Shown piece by piece: positions 7,499 to 16,442 of a stretch of 64,000 nucleotides of DNA. How positions within the stretch are numbered: position 1 is the first letter of the stretch; each line of letters opens with the position of its first letter. Both the position numbers and the translations under genes were made by a program. The DNA is from Akkermansia sp. (lineage in GTDB: Bacteria; Verrucomicrobiota; Verrucomicrobiia; Verrucomicrobiales; Akkermansiaceae): positions 40,851 through 104,850 of the forward strand of contig NZ_JAJBTT010000041.1 in NCBI RefSeq assembly GCF_020860705.1, read 5' to 3'. The notes under the pieces are model-generated. The model saw nothing but the letters and a program-made list of their open reading frames with translations, had not been told where the DNA came from and ran no database searches.

Positions 7499-10162
7499 AT
7501 GATGCACATCTTTTCCAGTTCCCGTTTCCCCCGTGCAGCCCTCATCTCCTGTTCGGTTTTCCTGCTGTCCCTGGGCACAGCAGCCGTGGAAGCTGCGGCA
7601 ACATCCCCTCCAGCACCAGCTCTGTCACAGGACCAGCAGGCCCTCCTGAAAAATAAAAAATACCAGCAGGGGCTGAAAGCCCTGGAAGACCAGCTTCCCC
7701 TGGAAGCCAGCAAGCATTTCCAGGAATGCCTGAACTCCAAAAACATTCCGGAATCACAAAAAGCCATCATCCGCCCCTTCCTGGCGGAAGCCCTGATCCG
7801 TGCCAATAAAACGGAAGAAGGCTTGAAAGCCTGGGAACAACTTCCGGATTCCTCCATGAAATCCTACTGGATGGCGGCGGGACTCTTCAACAAAGGCTCC
7901 TTCACGAAGGCGCTGGAAAAACTCTCGGACATTCCGGAAACGGACCCTCTTTTTCTCTACGGCTGCCAATTGAAAGCCCAGCTGGCCCGCCAGCTTCAGG
8001 ACCGGCAGCTCTTATTGGAGGCCCTCACCCGGGCAGGACAAGCAGAATCCCCCGCCCTCTCCCGGACAGCGCAGCTTCTGCAGGCGGACGTTCTGGTAGA
8101 CATGGCACGCTACACGGAAGCTGCCGCCATTCTTGAACGGATCAAGGAAGGAATGAACAACAAGACGGCCGGGGACGTTCCCATGCGGGCCTACGCCGAA
8201 CTGGTGGAAGGCAGGCTGGCGGACAGGCAGGGAAACCTGGACCAGGCCATGAAAATCTTTGCCGCCGTCATGGATAACAAGGCCTATCCGGAAAAAATCC
8301 GCGATCTGGGCCGGCTGGCTCTTGCCAGGACGGAAATCATCCGGGAGAAAAACAATCCGGAACAGGCGGAAGAGGAAACGCGCGCCCAGACTCAGGAAGA
8401 GGAAGCCCCGCATACTGCCGGAACAGCGGAGGAACGCCTGCTGGCGTTCATTGGAGGGAAAGCGGAATCCTCCCTGTTGATGGACGCCTTCAACATCCTT
8501 CTGGAGGAAGACATTTTCCGCACCAACCCCCAGGCGCTGGAAAAACTTACCGGCTGGGTGAACGCCCGGGATGCGGCGCGCCAGCCGGCGGCCATGTACG
8601 CCATGGGAAACCTGCTTCTGGCAAAGGACGACCTGGCGGGCGCTCTTAAAATGGCAGAGGAAGGACTCTCCAAATACCCTCAGAGCCTCCCCGTCCAGGC
8701 TCTTTGCCTGAATACCATAACCGCCCTGCTGGATAAAAACCGTGTGGAAGACGCGGAACGCCTCATCTCCCGCTATCCCGGAACAACCCCAAACCTCATC
8801 TTCCAGCAGGGAGCCCTGGCCTTCCGCAAAGGTGACTATCCCCTGGCTCAGGGCCTCTTCCGGGAAGCAGCCTGCCGCGCTTCTGAAAAAACGGCGGAAA
8901 ACGCCCTGTTCAATGAAAACCTGGCCGCGCTGAACGCCAATGACGCCGCAGGAGCCGCCGCGCTGGTCAAGCAGGCAGCCGGTTCTGCACAGCTCCGGGA
9001 ACATATCCTTTTTGAACAGGCCCATTACGCCGCCAAAAGAATGCTGCCCCAGGCTTCAGAACTGCTGGCGCACTTCGTGGCCGTGGCGGAAAACCCGGCC
9101 CTGAAAACCCAGGCCCGGCTGGACCAGGCGGAAGTAGCCCTGAATCTCAACCCTCCGGACCTCGCAACCGTGCAGTCCGTTCTGCCTCCCCTGGAAAAAG
9201 AACAGCTGTCTCCGGACCAGACCATGCAGTTGGCCCGGTTAAAAATCATGGAGGCGGAAAGCCGCCAGGAATGGCCCAATGCCATCCAGGCCTGCCGCCA
9301 GGCCATCTCTCTGGATGCGGAAGGCAAACAGGCGGACATGCTCTACCTGAAGTTGGGAGAACTCCTGTATAAAAACGGGGACTTCCATGAAGCACAGCTT
9401 GTCCTCCAGCCTTTCCCCTCCAAATACCCGGACAGCTCCCTGCAGGCGGCGGCCCTCTTCCTGGCCGGAAAAGCCGCGCAGCAAAGCAACACCGGCAACA
9501 CGCTGAAAGCCGCTCTGAACATCTTCAAAACCTTGGGAGAAGGGGACACTCCCTTTGCCCAGCCCGCCAGGATAGAAGAAGCCTCCGTCCTTCTGCGCAT
9601 GGGGAAGGCGGATCAATGCATCGCCGCCCTGGAAAACCTGCTCGCCACCCCTCTCCCGCGTTACATGCGGCTGCTGGCCCTCTCCATCCAGGCGGACGCC
9701 TGGGTAACGAAGGAAGACACCAATTCGGACACTCTCCGCAAGGCCATCAACCTGTGCACGGAAATCCTGGATACCCCCAACCTCGGGCTGGCCTGGAAAT
9801 TCAAGGCCCTCACCCAGCGGGCACAATTCTACGAACGGATGAACGACCAGAAAAAGGCGCTGGATGACTACGCCTCCATCCTGGCCCACACGCCCAGCGG
9901 CAATTCCGCCAACAAACGCCGGGACTGGCACTGGTTTTACAATGCCGGCTTCGCCTCCATCCGCCTGCTGGGCCAACTCCAGGACTGGAACGGTGCCCTG
10001 GCGCTGGCTAAAAAACTGGCGCAAACTTCCGGCCCCAGGGCCAGGGAAGCGGCAGCCTATGCGCGCCGCATCCAGCTGGAACACTTCATCTGGCAGGATG
10101 AACCGGAAGATGCCTCCCCGGAATCCGGAAAGCCGGAAACGCCTGCGCAAACCGCCAGGTAA
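7499..10162 (+). CDS. Exported tetratricopeptide-repeat protein
   Basis: 887 residues; ATG 7502 is an alternative start. A signal peptide ends around AAVEAAAT (about residue 35). Nearly all the rest is helical TPR-type repeat, for example LKALEDQLPLEASKHFQECL, EEGLSKYPQSLPVQ and LYKNGDFHEAQLVLQPFPSK, with the alternating small and aromatic residues of that fold. Low-complexity Glu/Thr stretches lie near residues 285-305. No catalytic motif is seen. It probably serves as a periplasmic scaffold for other envelope proteins; the partner cannot be named from sequence. Co-directional with the M23 gene before it and the Nudix-PPK2 gene 18 bases after it. Confidence 0.85.
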   Translation: MMHIFSSSRFPRAALISCSVFLLSLGTAAVEAAATSPPAPALSQDQQALLKNKKYQQGLKALEDQLPLEASKHFQECLNSKNIPESQKAIIRPFLAEALIRANKTEEGLKAWEQLPDSSMKSYWMAAGLFNKGSFTKALEKLSDIPETDPLFLYGCQLKAQLARQLQDRQLLLEALTRAGQAESPALSRTAQLLQADVLVDMARYTEAAAILERIKEGMNNKTAGDVPMRAYAELVEGRLADRQGNLDQAMKIFAAVMDNKAYPEKIRDLGRLALARTEIIREKNNPEQAEEETRAQTQEEEAPHTAGTAEERLLAFIGGKAESSLLMDAFNILLEEDIFRTNPQALEKLTGWVNARDAARQPAAMYAMGNLLLAKDDLAGALKMAEEGLSKYPQSLPVQALCLNTITALLDKNRVEDAERLISRYPGTTPNLIFQQGALAFRKGDYPLAQGLFREAACRASEKTAENALFNENLAALNANDAAGAAALVKQAAGSAQLREHILFEQAHYAAKRMLPQASELLAHFVAVAENPALKTQARLDQAEVALNLNPPDLATVQSVLPPLEKEQLSPDQTMQLARLKIMEAESRQEWPNAIQACRQAISLDAEGKQADMLYLKLGELLYKNGDFHEAQLVLQPFPSKYPDSSLQAAALFLAGKAAQQSNTGNTLKAALNIFKTLGEGDTPFAQPARIEEASVLLRMGKADQCIAALENLLATPLPRYMRLLALSIQADAWVTKEDTNSDTLRKAINLCTEILDTPNLGLAWKFKALTQRAQFYERMNDQKKALDDYASILAHTPSGNSANKRRDWHWFYNAGFASIRLLGQLQDWNGALALAKKLAQTSGPRAREAAAYARRIQLEHFIWQDEPEDASPESGKPETPAQTAR

Positions 10163-10180
10163 GCAGCCTTCCCTCCCGCC

Positions 10181-11524
10181 ATGGATACTCCCCCCCCAGC
10201 CAAAACTTGGAGACTGAACGCAGCGGCCATCATCATGGACGCCGACGGGTACGTGCTGCTGGGCAAGGACAACGGGCGCAACCCCTACTGGCACTTCCCG
10301 CAGGGAGGCGTCATTAAAAACGAAAGCATCGAACGGGCTCTCGCGCGGGAAGTATGGGAGGAAGTGGGCCTTCGCCCCTCTGAATACACTATCGTCAGCC
10401 GCCTCTCCGGACTGCGTTACAAATACCCTTCCAGCAACCGCAAAATTACGCGCTGGATAGGCCAGGAGCAAACCTACTTCCTGGTGCGCTGCAAATCCAG
10501 ACGCCCCAAGACGGACCTGCACCGCAGCCCCGAATTCTCAAAGACGAAATGGATTCCCCTTCAGGACATCAAGCTGGAGATGTTCCCCAAATTCAAGAGG
10601 AAAGTCATCAGAGACGCTCTCCAGCAATTCTTCGGCCCGGCCCCGTTAACCAAACCTGCCTCCGGGAAAACATCTTCCCCTTCCTCTCCCTCTTCTTCAA
10701 CATTAACTTCGCATACAATGAACCGTTACCTGGTGCCTCCGGGCAAAAAACTGCGTTTAAAGGATTACTCTCCGGATGACAAATCTCTCTTCTCCGGAAC
10801 CAAGGAAGAATCTCTGATAGAATTCGACAAGCTGAGGGAAGAATTGCAGGAACTGCAGAAAAAACTCTTTGCCCAGCACAAGCACAAAGTCCTAGTCATC
10901 CTTCAGGCCATGGATGCAGGCGGCAAGGACGGCTGCGTCAAGCACGTCTTCTCCCGGGTGGACCCGCAAGGGCTGCACGTGGTCCCCTTCAAAAAACCCA
11001 CCGTTGAGGAACTGGACCATGACTTTCTCTGGCGCGTGCACAAGGAAGTGCCCTCTAAAGGGCAGATCGCCATCTTCAACCGCTCCCATTATGAGGATAT
11101 CATTGCCGTCCGCGTGAAAAAAATCTTTCCGGACCCCGTGTGGAAACGCCGGTACAAGCACGTTCTTGACTTTGAATCCATGCTTGCGGAGGAAGGAACT
11201 GTTATTATTAAGCTGTTCCTCAATATCTCCAAGGCGGAACAGAAAAGAAGGCTGGAATCCAGGCTTCAGGACCCGGATAAACTTTGGAAGTTCTGCATGG
11301 ACGACCTGGATGACCGAAACCGCTGGGATGAATTCCAAACGGCCTATCAGGATCTCATTGAAAAAACATCCACTCCGGAAGCTCCCTGGTACATTATCCC
11401 CGCAGACCGGAAATGGTACAGAAACCTCGTCGTCGCCCGCCTGATGGTGGAAAAGCTGCGCCATCTCCAGCTTACATTCCCGACGACCAACTTTGATCCG
11501 GCCTCCATTATCATTCCAGATTGA
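10181..11524 (+). CDS. Nudix hydrolase-polyphosphate kinase 2 fusion protein
   Basis: 447 residues in one uninterrupted frame. Residues 1-155 are an RppH-like Nudix domain with a full Nudix box starting at Gly42 (GGVIKNESIERALAREVWEE, then VGL) and the FPQGG segment of dinucleoside polyphosphate/RNA pyrophosphohydrolases. A Pro/Ser/Thr-rich linker covers about 156-179. Residues from Met180 (base 10718) are a PPK2 domain with Walker A-like QAMDAGGKDG (242-251), FNRSHYED and the DDLDDRNRWDEF region. PPK2 enzymes phosphorylate nucleotides from polyphosphate. Either domain is routine; the fusion is not. Internal start at 10718 cannot be excluded, though no clear ribosome site precedes it. Confidence 0.85.
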   Translation: MDTPPPAKTWRLNAAAIIMDADGYVLLGKDNGRNPYWHFPQGGVIKNESIERALAREVWEEVGLRPSEYTIVSRLSGLRYKYPSSNRKITRWIGQEQTYFLVRCKSRRPKTDLHRSPEFSKTKWIPLQDIKLEMFPKFKRKVIRDALQQFFGPAPLTKPASGKTSSPSSPSSSTLTSHTMNRYLVPPGKKLRLKDYSPDDKSLFSGTKEESLIEFDKLREELQELQKKLFAQHKHKVLVILQAMDAGGKDGCVKHVFSRVDPQGLHVVPFKKPTVEELDHDFLWRVHKEVPSKGQIAIFNRSHYEDIIAVRVKKIFPDPVWKRRYKHVLDFESMLAEEGTVIIKLFLNISKAEQKRRLESRLQDPDKLWKFCMDDLDDRNRWDEFQTAYQDLIEKTSTPEAPWYIIPADRKWYRNLVVARLMVEKLRHLQLTFPTTNFDPASIIIPD

Positions 11525-11646
11525 CAAACTCTGTCATACTGATAACTAGTTTGTGCATCATAAAATTATTTTTGTACATTTCTCGGTATTCAGTTGTCCC
11601 ATTATTACCAAAACGGCATTATTCACAATAACAATCAAAACTTAGA

Positions 11647-11688
11647 ATTTCTAACGCTTGACTGGGACTGTGAAAAATTGTTAGAAAT
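11647..11688. promoter_or_regulatory. Inverted repeat upstream of the DeoR-type gene, candidate operator
   Basis: A perfect 9-base inverted repeat, ATTTCTAAC at 11647-11655 and GTTAGAAAT at 11680-11688, separated by 24 bases and ending 49 bases before the regulator's start. A third related TTAGAA lies at 11642-11647. DeoR-family proteins often repress their own gene through such repeats. A TTGACT at 11658-11663 inside the repeat could be a -35 box, but no good -10 follows. The assignment is an inference. Confidence 0.4.
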
Positions 11689-11737
11689 CAACTTAACACC
11701 TAGAACGTGTAACATTCTACATAGAAAAAAAGAACCA

Positions 11738-12487
11738 ATGTATTTAGCATCCCAACGTAAAGAGTTCATTCTGAAAACGCTGGCCGAACATGGCGCTGCA
11801 AGAACCATCGCTTTGGCCAAACAGATGAAGGTCACGGATGAAACGGTCCGTAATGATTTAATTAACCTTGAAAAGCGTGGTTTCCTCAAACGCGTTCATG
11901 GCGGTGCCCTGGCTCTTACCCATAAATCCCTCCATGAAGACATTGTTACTCAAGACGATGTTTCCATAAGGATTGCAAAAAAAACCGTCCAGAACATTCC
12001 CGCTTCCGTGGTCATGTTCATTGACAGCAGCACCATGGGATACCAGATCTGCAACCACATCAACTCCAGGGACACCCACGTGGTTTCCAACAACCCCACG
12101 CTGTTGACCCGGCTTGAAGGCATTCCGAACCTGAGCTTCTATTGCACGGGCGGCCGCTTTGACCGTGAAGCCCTGGTTTACGTGGGACAGGAAGCTGCCA
12201 AGGCTGCCGGTTCCCTGAACATTGACATGGTTGTACTCACGCCGGATTGCTACTCCCCCAAGCATGGCGCCGGATACAAGAACATGCTGCAATCCGAATT
12301 CATCAAGAGCGTCATTCCTCAGGATGCCAAGGTCATCATCGCCATGCCTTCCACCAGCATAGCGAACAACCCGGCATTCTATACCGTTGCGCCCTCCCAG
12401 ATCTCCATGCTCATCACTGATGAAGCCCTTTCTCCTGAAATGGCCGACCAGGTTGAAAAGAGCGGAGTGAAGGTGGAACTGGCCTGA
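11738..12487 (+). CDS. DeoR-family transcriptional regulator
   Basis: 249 residues from ATG 11738; the frame is open further upstream, but homologous sequence begins at MYLASQRKEFILKTL, which is the standard start of the family. The N-terminal helix-turn-helix is at about 6-57 (LAKQMKVTDETVRNDLINLE, followed by KRVHGGAL, the typical DeoR signature). The C-terminal domain resembles the DeoR sensor fold, with FIDSSTMGYQI, VVSNNPTLLTRL and DMVVLTPDC, and would bind a phosphorylated sugar or similar ligand. It has no adjacent co-directional metabolic gene, so the target is unknown; self-regulation through the upstream repeat is plausible. A strong terminator follows. Confidence 0.88.
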   Translation: MYLASQRKEFILKTLAEHGAARTIALAKQMKVTDETVRNDLINLEKRGFLKRVHGGALALTHKSLHEDIVTQDDVSIRIAKKTVQNIPASVVMFIDSSTMGYQICNHINSRDTHVVSNNPTLLTRLEGIPNLSFYCTGGRFDREALVYVGQEAAKAAGSLNIDMVVLTPDCYSPKHGAGYKNMLQSEFIKSVIPQDAKVIIAMPSTSIANNPAFYTVAPSQISMLITDEALSPEMADQVEKSGVKVELA

Positions 12488-12505
12488 CGTTCATCTGCTT
12501 TTCAG

Positions 12506-12537
12506 AGGCGGAGGTTCATGAAACCTCCGCCTTTTTT
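12506..12537 (+). terminator. Rho-independent terminator after the DeoR-type gene
   Basis: A perfect 11-base stem, AGGCGGAGGTT (12506-12516) with AACCTCCGCCT (12522-12532), a five-base loop, and a run of T immediately after. It lies 18 bases past the regulator's stop codon. Confidence 0.9.
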
Positions 12538-12544
12538 ATTGGTA

Positions 12545-12988
12545 TCAGGGGCACTCTCTTTTCCATTCCATCCGGTACTCCCGGCTTCCGGTCAGCTCAT
12601 CTTCCCTGGAGCCGATCTCCTCAAACCCTCCTCGCCTGTAAAATGCGCGGGCGCGAACGTTCTCCTCGTAAACGCCCACCGTCAGCATCCCCTTGCTGCG
12701 TTCCTTCACCCAGTCCAGCAGCGCAGTGCCTATGCCTTCGCACTGCCGCTCCGGAGCTACAAACAGGGCGGCCAGCTCCCCTTCACCCACCAGGCAGGCA
12801 AACCCGACCACGCTGCCCCCGTCCCGGCATACCCACGTACACGCCCTTGGCAGGTACACCTGCTTCATATCCTCCACCAGGCCGCACCAGAATCCCACCC
12901 CGGCAAAAGCATGGGCCTGCTCGGACGCTTTCAGCCAAATATTCAGGACCTCCGTTTCATCCTTGTTCTGGTAATGTTCTATCTTCAT
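12545..12988 (-). CDS. GNAT-family N-acetyltransferase
   Basis: 147 residues from MKIEHYQNKDE; the longer frame to 13033 begins with residues that do not look like part of the family. The GNAT fold is shown by the acetyl-CoA-binding stretch APERQCEGIGTALLDWVKER (Q/RxxGxG/A) near the middle and by the C-terminal VYEENVRARAFYRRGGFEEIG, the classic motif B strand and helix. Substrate unknown; enzymes of this size acetylate small amines, amino acids or protein N termini. It lies convergent to the DeoR-type gene with its end just past that gene's terminator, and downstream of the cysteine desulfurase gene. Confidence 0.88.
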   Translation of the reverse strand: MKIEHYQNKDETEVLNIWLKASEQAHAFAGVGFWCGLVEDMKQVYLPRACTWVCRDGGSVVGFACLVGEGELAALFVAPERQCEGIGTALLDWVKERSKGMLTVGVYEENVRARAFYRRGGFEEIGSREDELTGSREYRMEWKRECP

Positions 12989-13247
12989 ACATTCATGACA
13001 GGTGTGCCGCAACCCCTTCCGGGATTTATACAAATTAACATGAGCCGCCTATAAGCTCAAGAAGGAAAGGCCTTCTTCCCGGCAGGAAAGGAGGCGGACC
13101 ATGGAGCGCACCTTCTTTCATCTCCCATGCCGGGCGTCCGGACCGCACCGCATATCTTCCTGCCCGGGGGAGCAACAGACGGAAGACGGCAACAACGCAC
13201 TGTCCCTTCTTCTGACGCGTCCCCTGTCTCCCGGGGAAAAATTGACG

Positions 13248-14402
13248 CTACGGCTTATACACAAGCACCGGGCCAGTCCGCGAAGACTGAACGCCGCGCA
13301 CCTTCCGAACGGCGGAGGCCACCAAAACCGCCGCCCGTTCCACCTCCTCCTCAGTTGTCATGAAAGAAAGGGAAAAACGCAGGGAGGAACGCACAGCATC
13401 GTCAGACAGCCCCATGGCCGTCAGCACGTGGGAAGGCATGGGCTGGAGCGTGTGGCAGGCAGACCCCGCAGAACACAGCAGTCCCTCAGGTTCCAGCAGC
13501 AGCATCAACGCTTCCGCCGTACATCCGTCAAAGGCCAGATTGGAAGTATTCGGAATACGAGCCATTCCTCCCGAATGCACCGTCATGACGACTCCCTCCG
13601 CTCGCAGGCGGGACTCAAAGGAGTCCCGCATCCGGGCCAATCGCACGGCGTCCTCCTCCAAATGCCTCAAGGCCATGCGCGCCGCAGCGCCAAAGCCGAT
13701 GATCCCCGGAACATTCTCCGTGCCGGACCTCAGGCCGTGCTCCTGGCCTCCGCCGAACAGGGAGGGGGAAAAGGGAGCTCCCGACCGCCTGTACAGGCAG
13801 CCCACCCCCTTGGGACCATGAAACTTGTGGGCGGAAACGGAAGCGTAATCCACTTCCATCCCATGCAGGTTCACAGAAATCTTCCCGGCGCACTGCACCA
13901 TATCCAGATGCACGGCAACTCCATACCGCCGGGCAGCGGCACACAGGGCCTCCGCATCCTGCAAAACACCCGTCTCGTTATTGGCCCAGGCAAAGGAAAC
14001 GCCGGCCATTCCATCCGCACAAAGTGCCTCCCACTCTTCCGGCACGGCGCGGCCTTCCCGGTCAACCGGGCAGACGCGTCCGCGCCCCAGGGCCAAGGCA
14101 GTCTTCAGGGAGGCGTCATGATCCGTGGCCAGCACGCCTATTCCACCGCCCTGCTCTCCGGCCATCTGCCGGAAAGCCGCATTGGTGGCCTCCGTCCCGC
14201 CGGAGGTAAACACAATCTCCGAGGGAAATGCACCCAAAAGGGCGGCCACATCCGCACGGGCCTCCTCCACCGCCTCACGTACCTCCCTGGCGCAGCCGTA
14301 ACCGGAAGACGGATTGAAAAACCGCTCCTTTAAAAACGGCTCCATAGCCGCGTAAACCTCCGGAGCCAGCGGAGTGGTAGCGTTGTTGTCCCAATAAATC
14401 AC
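13248..14402 (-). CDS. Cysteine desulfurase (class V aminotransferase fold)
   Basis: 384 residues taking GTG 14402 as the start (VIYWDNNATTPL, where the family begins); the frame is open to 14471. PLP enzyme that releases sulfur from cysteine as a protein persulfide. Visible are the N-terminal YWDNNATTP, the PLP lysine in SVSAHKFHGPKG, GLRSGTENVPGIIG for substrate phosphate/arginine contacts, and the catalytic cysteine in LCSAGSACHTL. Of the IscS/NifS group rather than SufS. It is not next to the suf genes at 28.4-32.4 kb but could supply sulfur to them or to tRNA thiolation. Divergent from coaB. The start codon is uncertain. Confidence 0.9.
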   Translation of the reverse strand: MIYWDNNATTPLAPEVYAAMEPFLKERFFNPSSGYGCAREVREAVEEARADVAALLGAFPSEIVFTSGGTEATNAAFRQMAGEQGGGIGVLATDHDASLKTALALGRGRVCPVDREGRAVPEEWEALCADGMAGVSFAWANNETGVLQDAEALCAAARRYGVAVHLDMVQCAGKISVNLHGMEVDYASVSAHKFHGPKGVGCLYRRSGAPFSPSLFGGGQEHGLRSGTENVPGIIGFGAAARMALRHLEEDAVRLARMRDSFESRLRAEGVVMTVHSGGMARIPNTSNLAFDGCTAEALMLLLEPEGLLCSAGSACHTLQPMPSHVLTAMGLSDDAVRSSLRFSLSFMTTEEEVERAAVLVASAVRKVRGVQSSRTGPVLVYKP

Positions 14403-14499
14403 GCCTTCATAACTCGCCCAATTGAGAAAAGGAGTCAAGCCGGAACATAATGCCCGGCTGCACAAGATCACTCTTCACTTTTACCCGTGATTCCGCATA

Positions 14500-15159
14500 A
14501 TGCCGCCCATGCGTTTTCTCATCACGGCAGGTCCCACCAGGGAAGCGATTGACCCCGTCAGATACCTCACCAACCATTCCTCCGGAAAAATGGGGTATTG
14601 CCTGGCGGAAGCGGCGGTTCATGAAGGCCACAGCGTCCTTCTTGTCTCCGGCCCTACCTCCCTGGACGTTCCGCACGGCGTGGACTTCCTGCCTGTGGAA
14701 AGCGCGCAGGAAATGTATGACGCCGTAAAAAACCAGGTTCCCTACGTGGACGCGGCCATTCTCAGCGCCGCCGTGGCGGACTACCGCCCTGTCTCCGTCC
14801 CGGACCGCAAGATAAAAAAAACGGGGGAACGCATGATTCTGGAGCTGGAACGCACCAGGGACATCCTGGGTTCCATGCGCACGGAATTCGGCTTCACCGG
14901 AATCCTGATAGGCTTCGCGGCGGAAACCCATGACGTGGAAAACTACGCGCGCGGCAAGCTGGAACGCAAACGTTGTGACATGATCGTAGCCAATGACGTT
15001 TCCCGCAGGGATATCGGCTTCAATTCCTCGGAAAATGAAGTCCTGCTCGTTTATCCGGACCGGACGGAACTATTGGAAAAGGCGCCTAAAACACACATTG
15101 CCCTCCAGATCATCGAACGCGCCAGCCGGCTTGGACTTGGAAAAGGGCCGTCATGCTGA
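14500..15159 (+). CDS. coaB: Phosphopantothenate-cysteine ligase (stand-alone CoaB)
   Basis: 219 residues; ATG 14509 (MRFLITAG) is an alternative start. It joins cysteine to 4'-phosphopantothenate using a nucleotide triphosphate. Motifs of the CoaB half of CoaBC are clear: FLITAGPTREAIDPVRYLTN, HSSGKMGYCLA, LSAAVADYRP, the KIKK lysines and AAETHD, followed by IVANDVS and IGFNSSENEV. The protein begins at the point where the fused enzyme would pass from decarboxylase to ligase. Its partner CoaC is 8.7 kb away in another transcript, so the two halves are not simply an operon split by a stop codon. Confidence 0.93.
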   Translation: MPPMRFLITAGPTREAIDPVRYLTNHSSGKMGYCLAEAAVHEGHSVLLVSGPTSLDVPHGVDFLPVESAQEMYDAVKNQVPYVDAAILSAAVADYRPVSVPDRKIKKTGERMILELERTRDILGSMRTEFGFTGILIGFAAETHDVENYARGKLERKRCDMIVANDVSRRDIGFNSSENEVLLVYPDRTELLEKAPKTHIALQIIERASRLGLGKGPSC

Positions 15160-15268
15160 CCGGTACACCCGTTCCGTGCTTGAACCGCAAGGAAGTTTTT
15201 ACCATGATTAAATACTGGCCGCCTTCGGACGGTTGCCTTCCCCACCCAGAACTGCATCTTCACCTTTC

Positions 15269-16390
15269 ATGCCCGTCACTCTTCAGGATTTAGGCTGGAA
15301 CGACCACTTTCAACGCGCTTTTGACGCCGTCGCCAAACCCGGCTGGATTCCAGGACGCCTCATCCGGGAAACAAAAATCAACTTCACCGCCCTGCTGGAG
15401 GGAGGGGAAGACGTGGACGCCGTCGTCAGCGGCAAGCTTTGGCATGATGCAGCCACGGATGCGGAACTGCCCGCCGTTGGGGACTGGGTGGCGATTGATC
15501 CCGGAGAAGCGGGAGATGAAGCCGTCATCCGCGCCATTCTTCCCCGCCGTACGTGTTTTTCCCGCAAGGCCCCGGGGAAAAGCAGCGCAGAACAGGTGCT
15601 TGGAACGAATGTGGACATTGTAGCCGTGGTGACGGAGCCGGGAACGGACTTCAATCCCAGGCGCATGGAGCGCTACTTTGCGCTCATCCGGCGCAGCGGC
15701 GCCACCCCTCTCATCCTGCTTAACAAGACGGACCTCTTCTCCAAAGAGGAAGTGGACAAAGCCATGCAGACCCTCCGGGAGCTTTCCCCGGAATGCTCCA
15801 TCATCAGCATCAGCGCCCTGCACAACAAGGGGATCAAGGAATTCCGCAAATGCCTCTCCAAGGGGCAGACCATCTCCATCGTCGGTTCCTCCGGCGTTGG
15901 AAAATCCACGCTGGTCAATACGCTGCTGGGGGATGAATGGCTCTGGACGGGGAAAGTCAATGAAGTGACCGGCAAAGGACGCCATACGACCGTAGCGCGT
16001 GAACTGGTGCTCCTCAAGCACGGCGGCCTGCTGATTGACAACCCCGGCATCCGTGAAATCCAGATGTGGACGGATGAACATACCCTCCGGGAAAGTTTTG
16101 CGGATTTGACGGAACTGGCCCGTGAATGCAAATTTGCGGACTGCAGCCATGGCGCGGATTCCGGCTGCGCCATCAGGAAAGCGGTGGAGGAAGAAAAGTT
16201 GGACAAGCAGCGGTATCTGAACTTCCTGAATCTGGAAGATGAAATTGCCCGGCTTGCCAAACGCCAGAAAAAAAGGCAAATGAATATGGAACGGGCCGGG
16301 AAGAGAGACCGGAAAGTGCAGGCCCGCAACTATGAGGACCGCGTGGAACTGGAACGCCGCCACAAGCCCAACCACCGCAGTCATGACTGA
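15269..16390 (+). CDS. rsgA: Ribosome small-subunit biogenesis GTPase RsgA
   Basis: 373 residues from ATG 15269 (MPVTLQDLGW); the frame extends 12 codons further upstream without family sequence. RsgA (YjeQ) is a circularly permuted GTPase acting late in 30S assembly. An N-terminal OB-like domain (to about residue 100) is followed by G4 NKTDLF, G5-like SISALHNKG, then G1 GSSGVGKST and G3 DNPGIRE, in the permuted order. The C-terminal zinc knuckle is present as CKFADCSHGADSGC. A basic tail (KRQKKRQMNMER) suits rRNA binding. No operon partner is evident; it follows coaB by about 110 bases. Confidence 0.95.
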   Translation: MPVTLQDLGWNDHFQRAFDAVAKPGWIPGRLIRETKINFTALLEGGEDVDAVVSGKLWHDAATDAELPAVGDWVAIDPGEAGDEAVIRAILPRRTCFSRKAPGKSSAEQVLGTNVDIVAVVTEPGTDFNPRRMERYFALIRRSGATPLILLNKTDLFSKEEVDKAMQTLRELSPECSIISISALHNKGIKEFRKCLSKGQTISIVGSSGVGKSTLVNTLLGDEWLWTGKVNEVTGKGRHTTVARELVLLKHGGLLIDNPGIREIQMWTDEHTLRESFADLTELARECKFADCSHGADSGCAIRKAVEEEKLDKQRYLNFLNLEDEIARLAKRQKKRQMNMERAGKRDRKVQARNYEDRVELERRHKPNHRSHD

Positions 16391-16442
16391 TTCTCTATCA
16401 AATTGGCTTGTCAAACCGCATAGGGATGCCTACCTGTAAGGG

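Noticed and set aside
11594..11737. 48-codon N-terminal extension of the DeoR-type regulator
   Set aside because: The standard family start is at ATG 11738, and the extension covers the inverted-repeat region.
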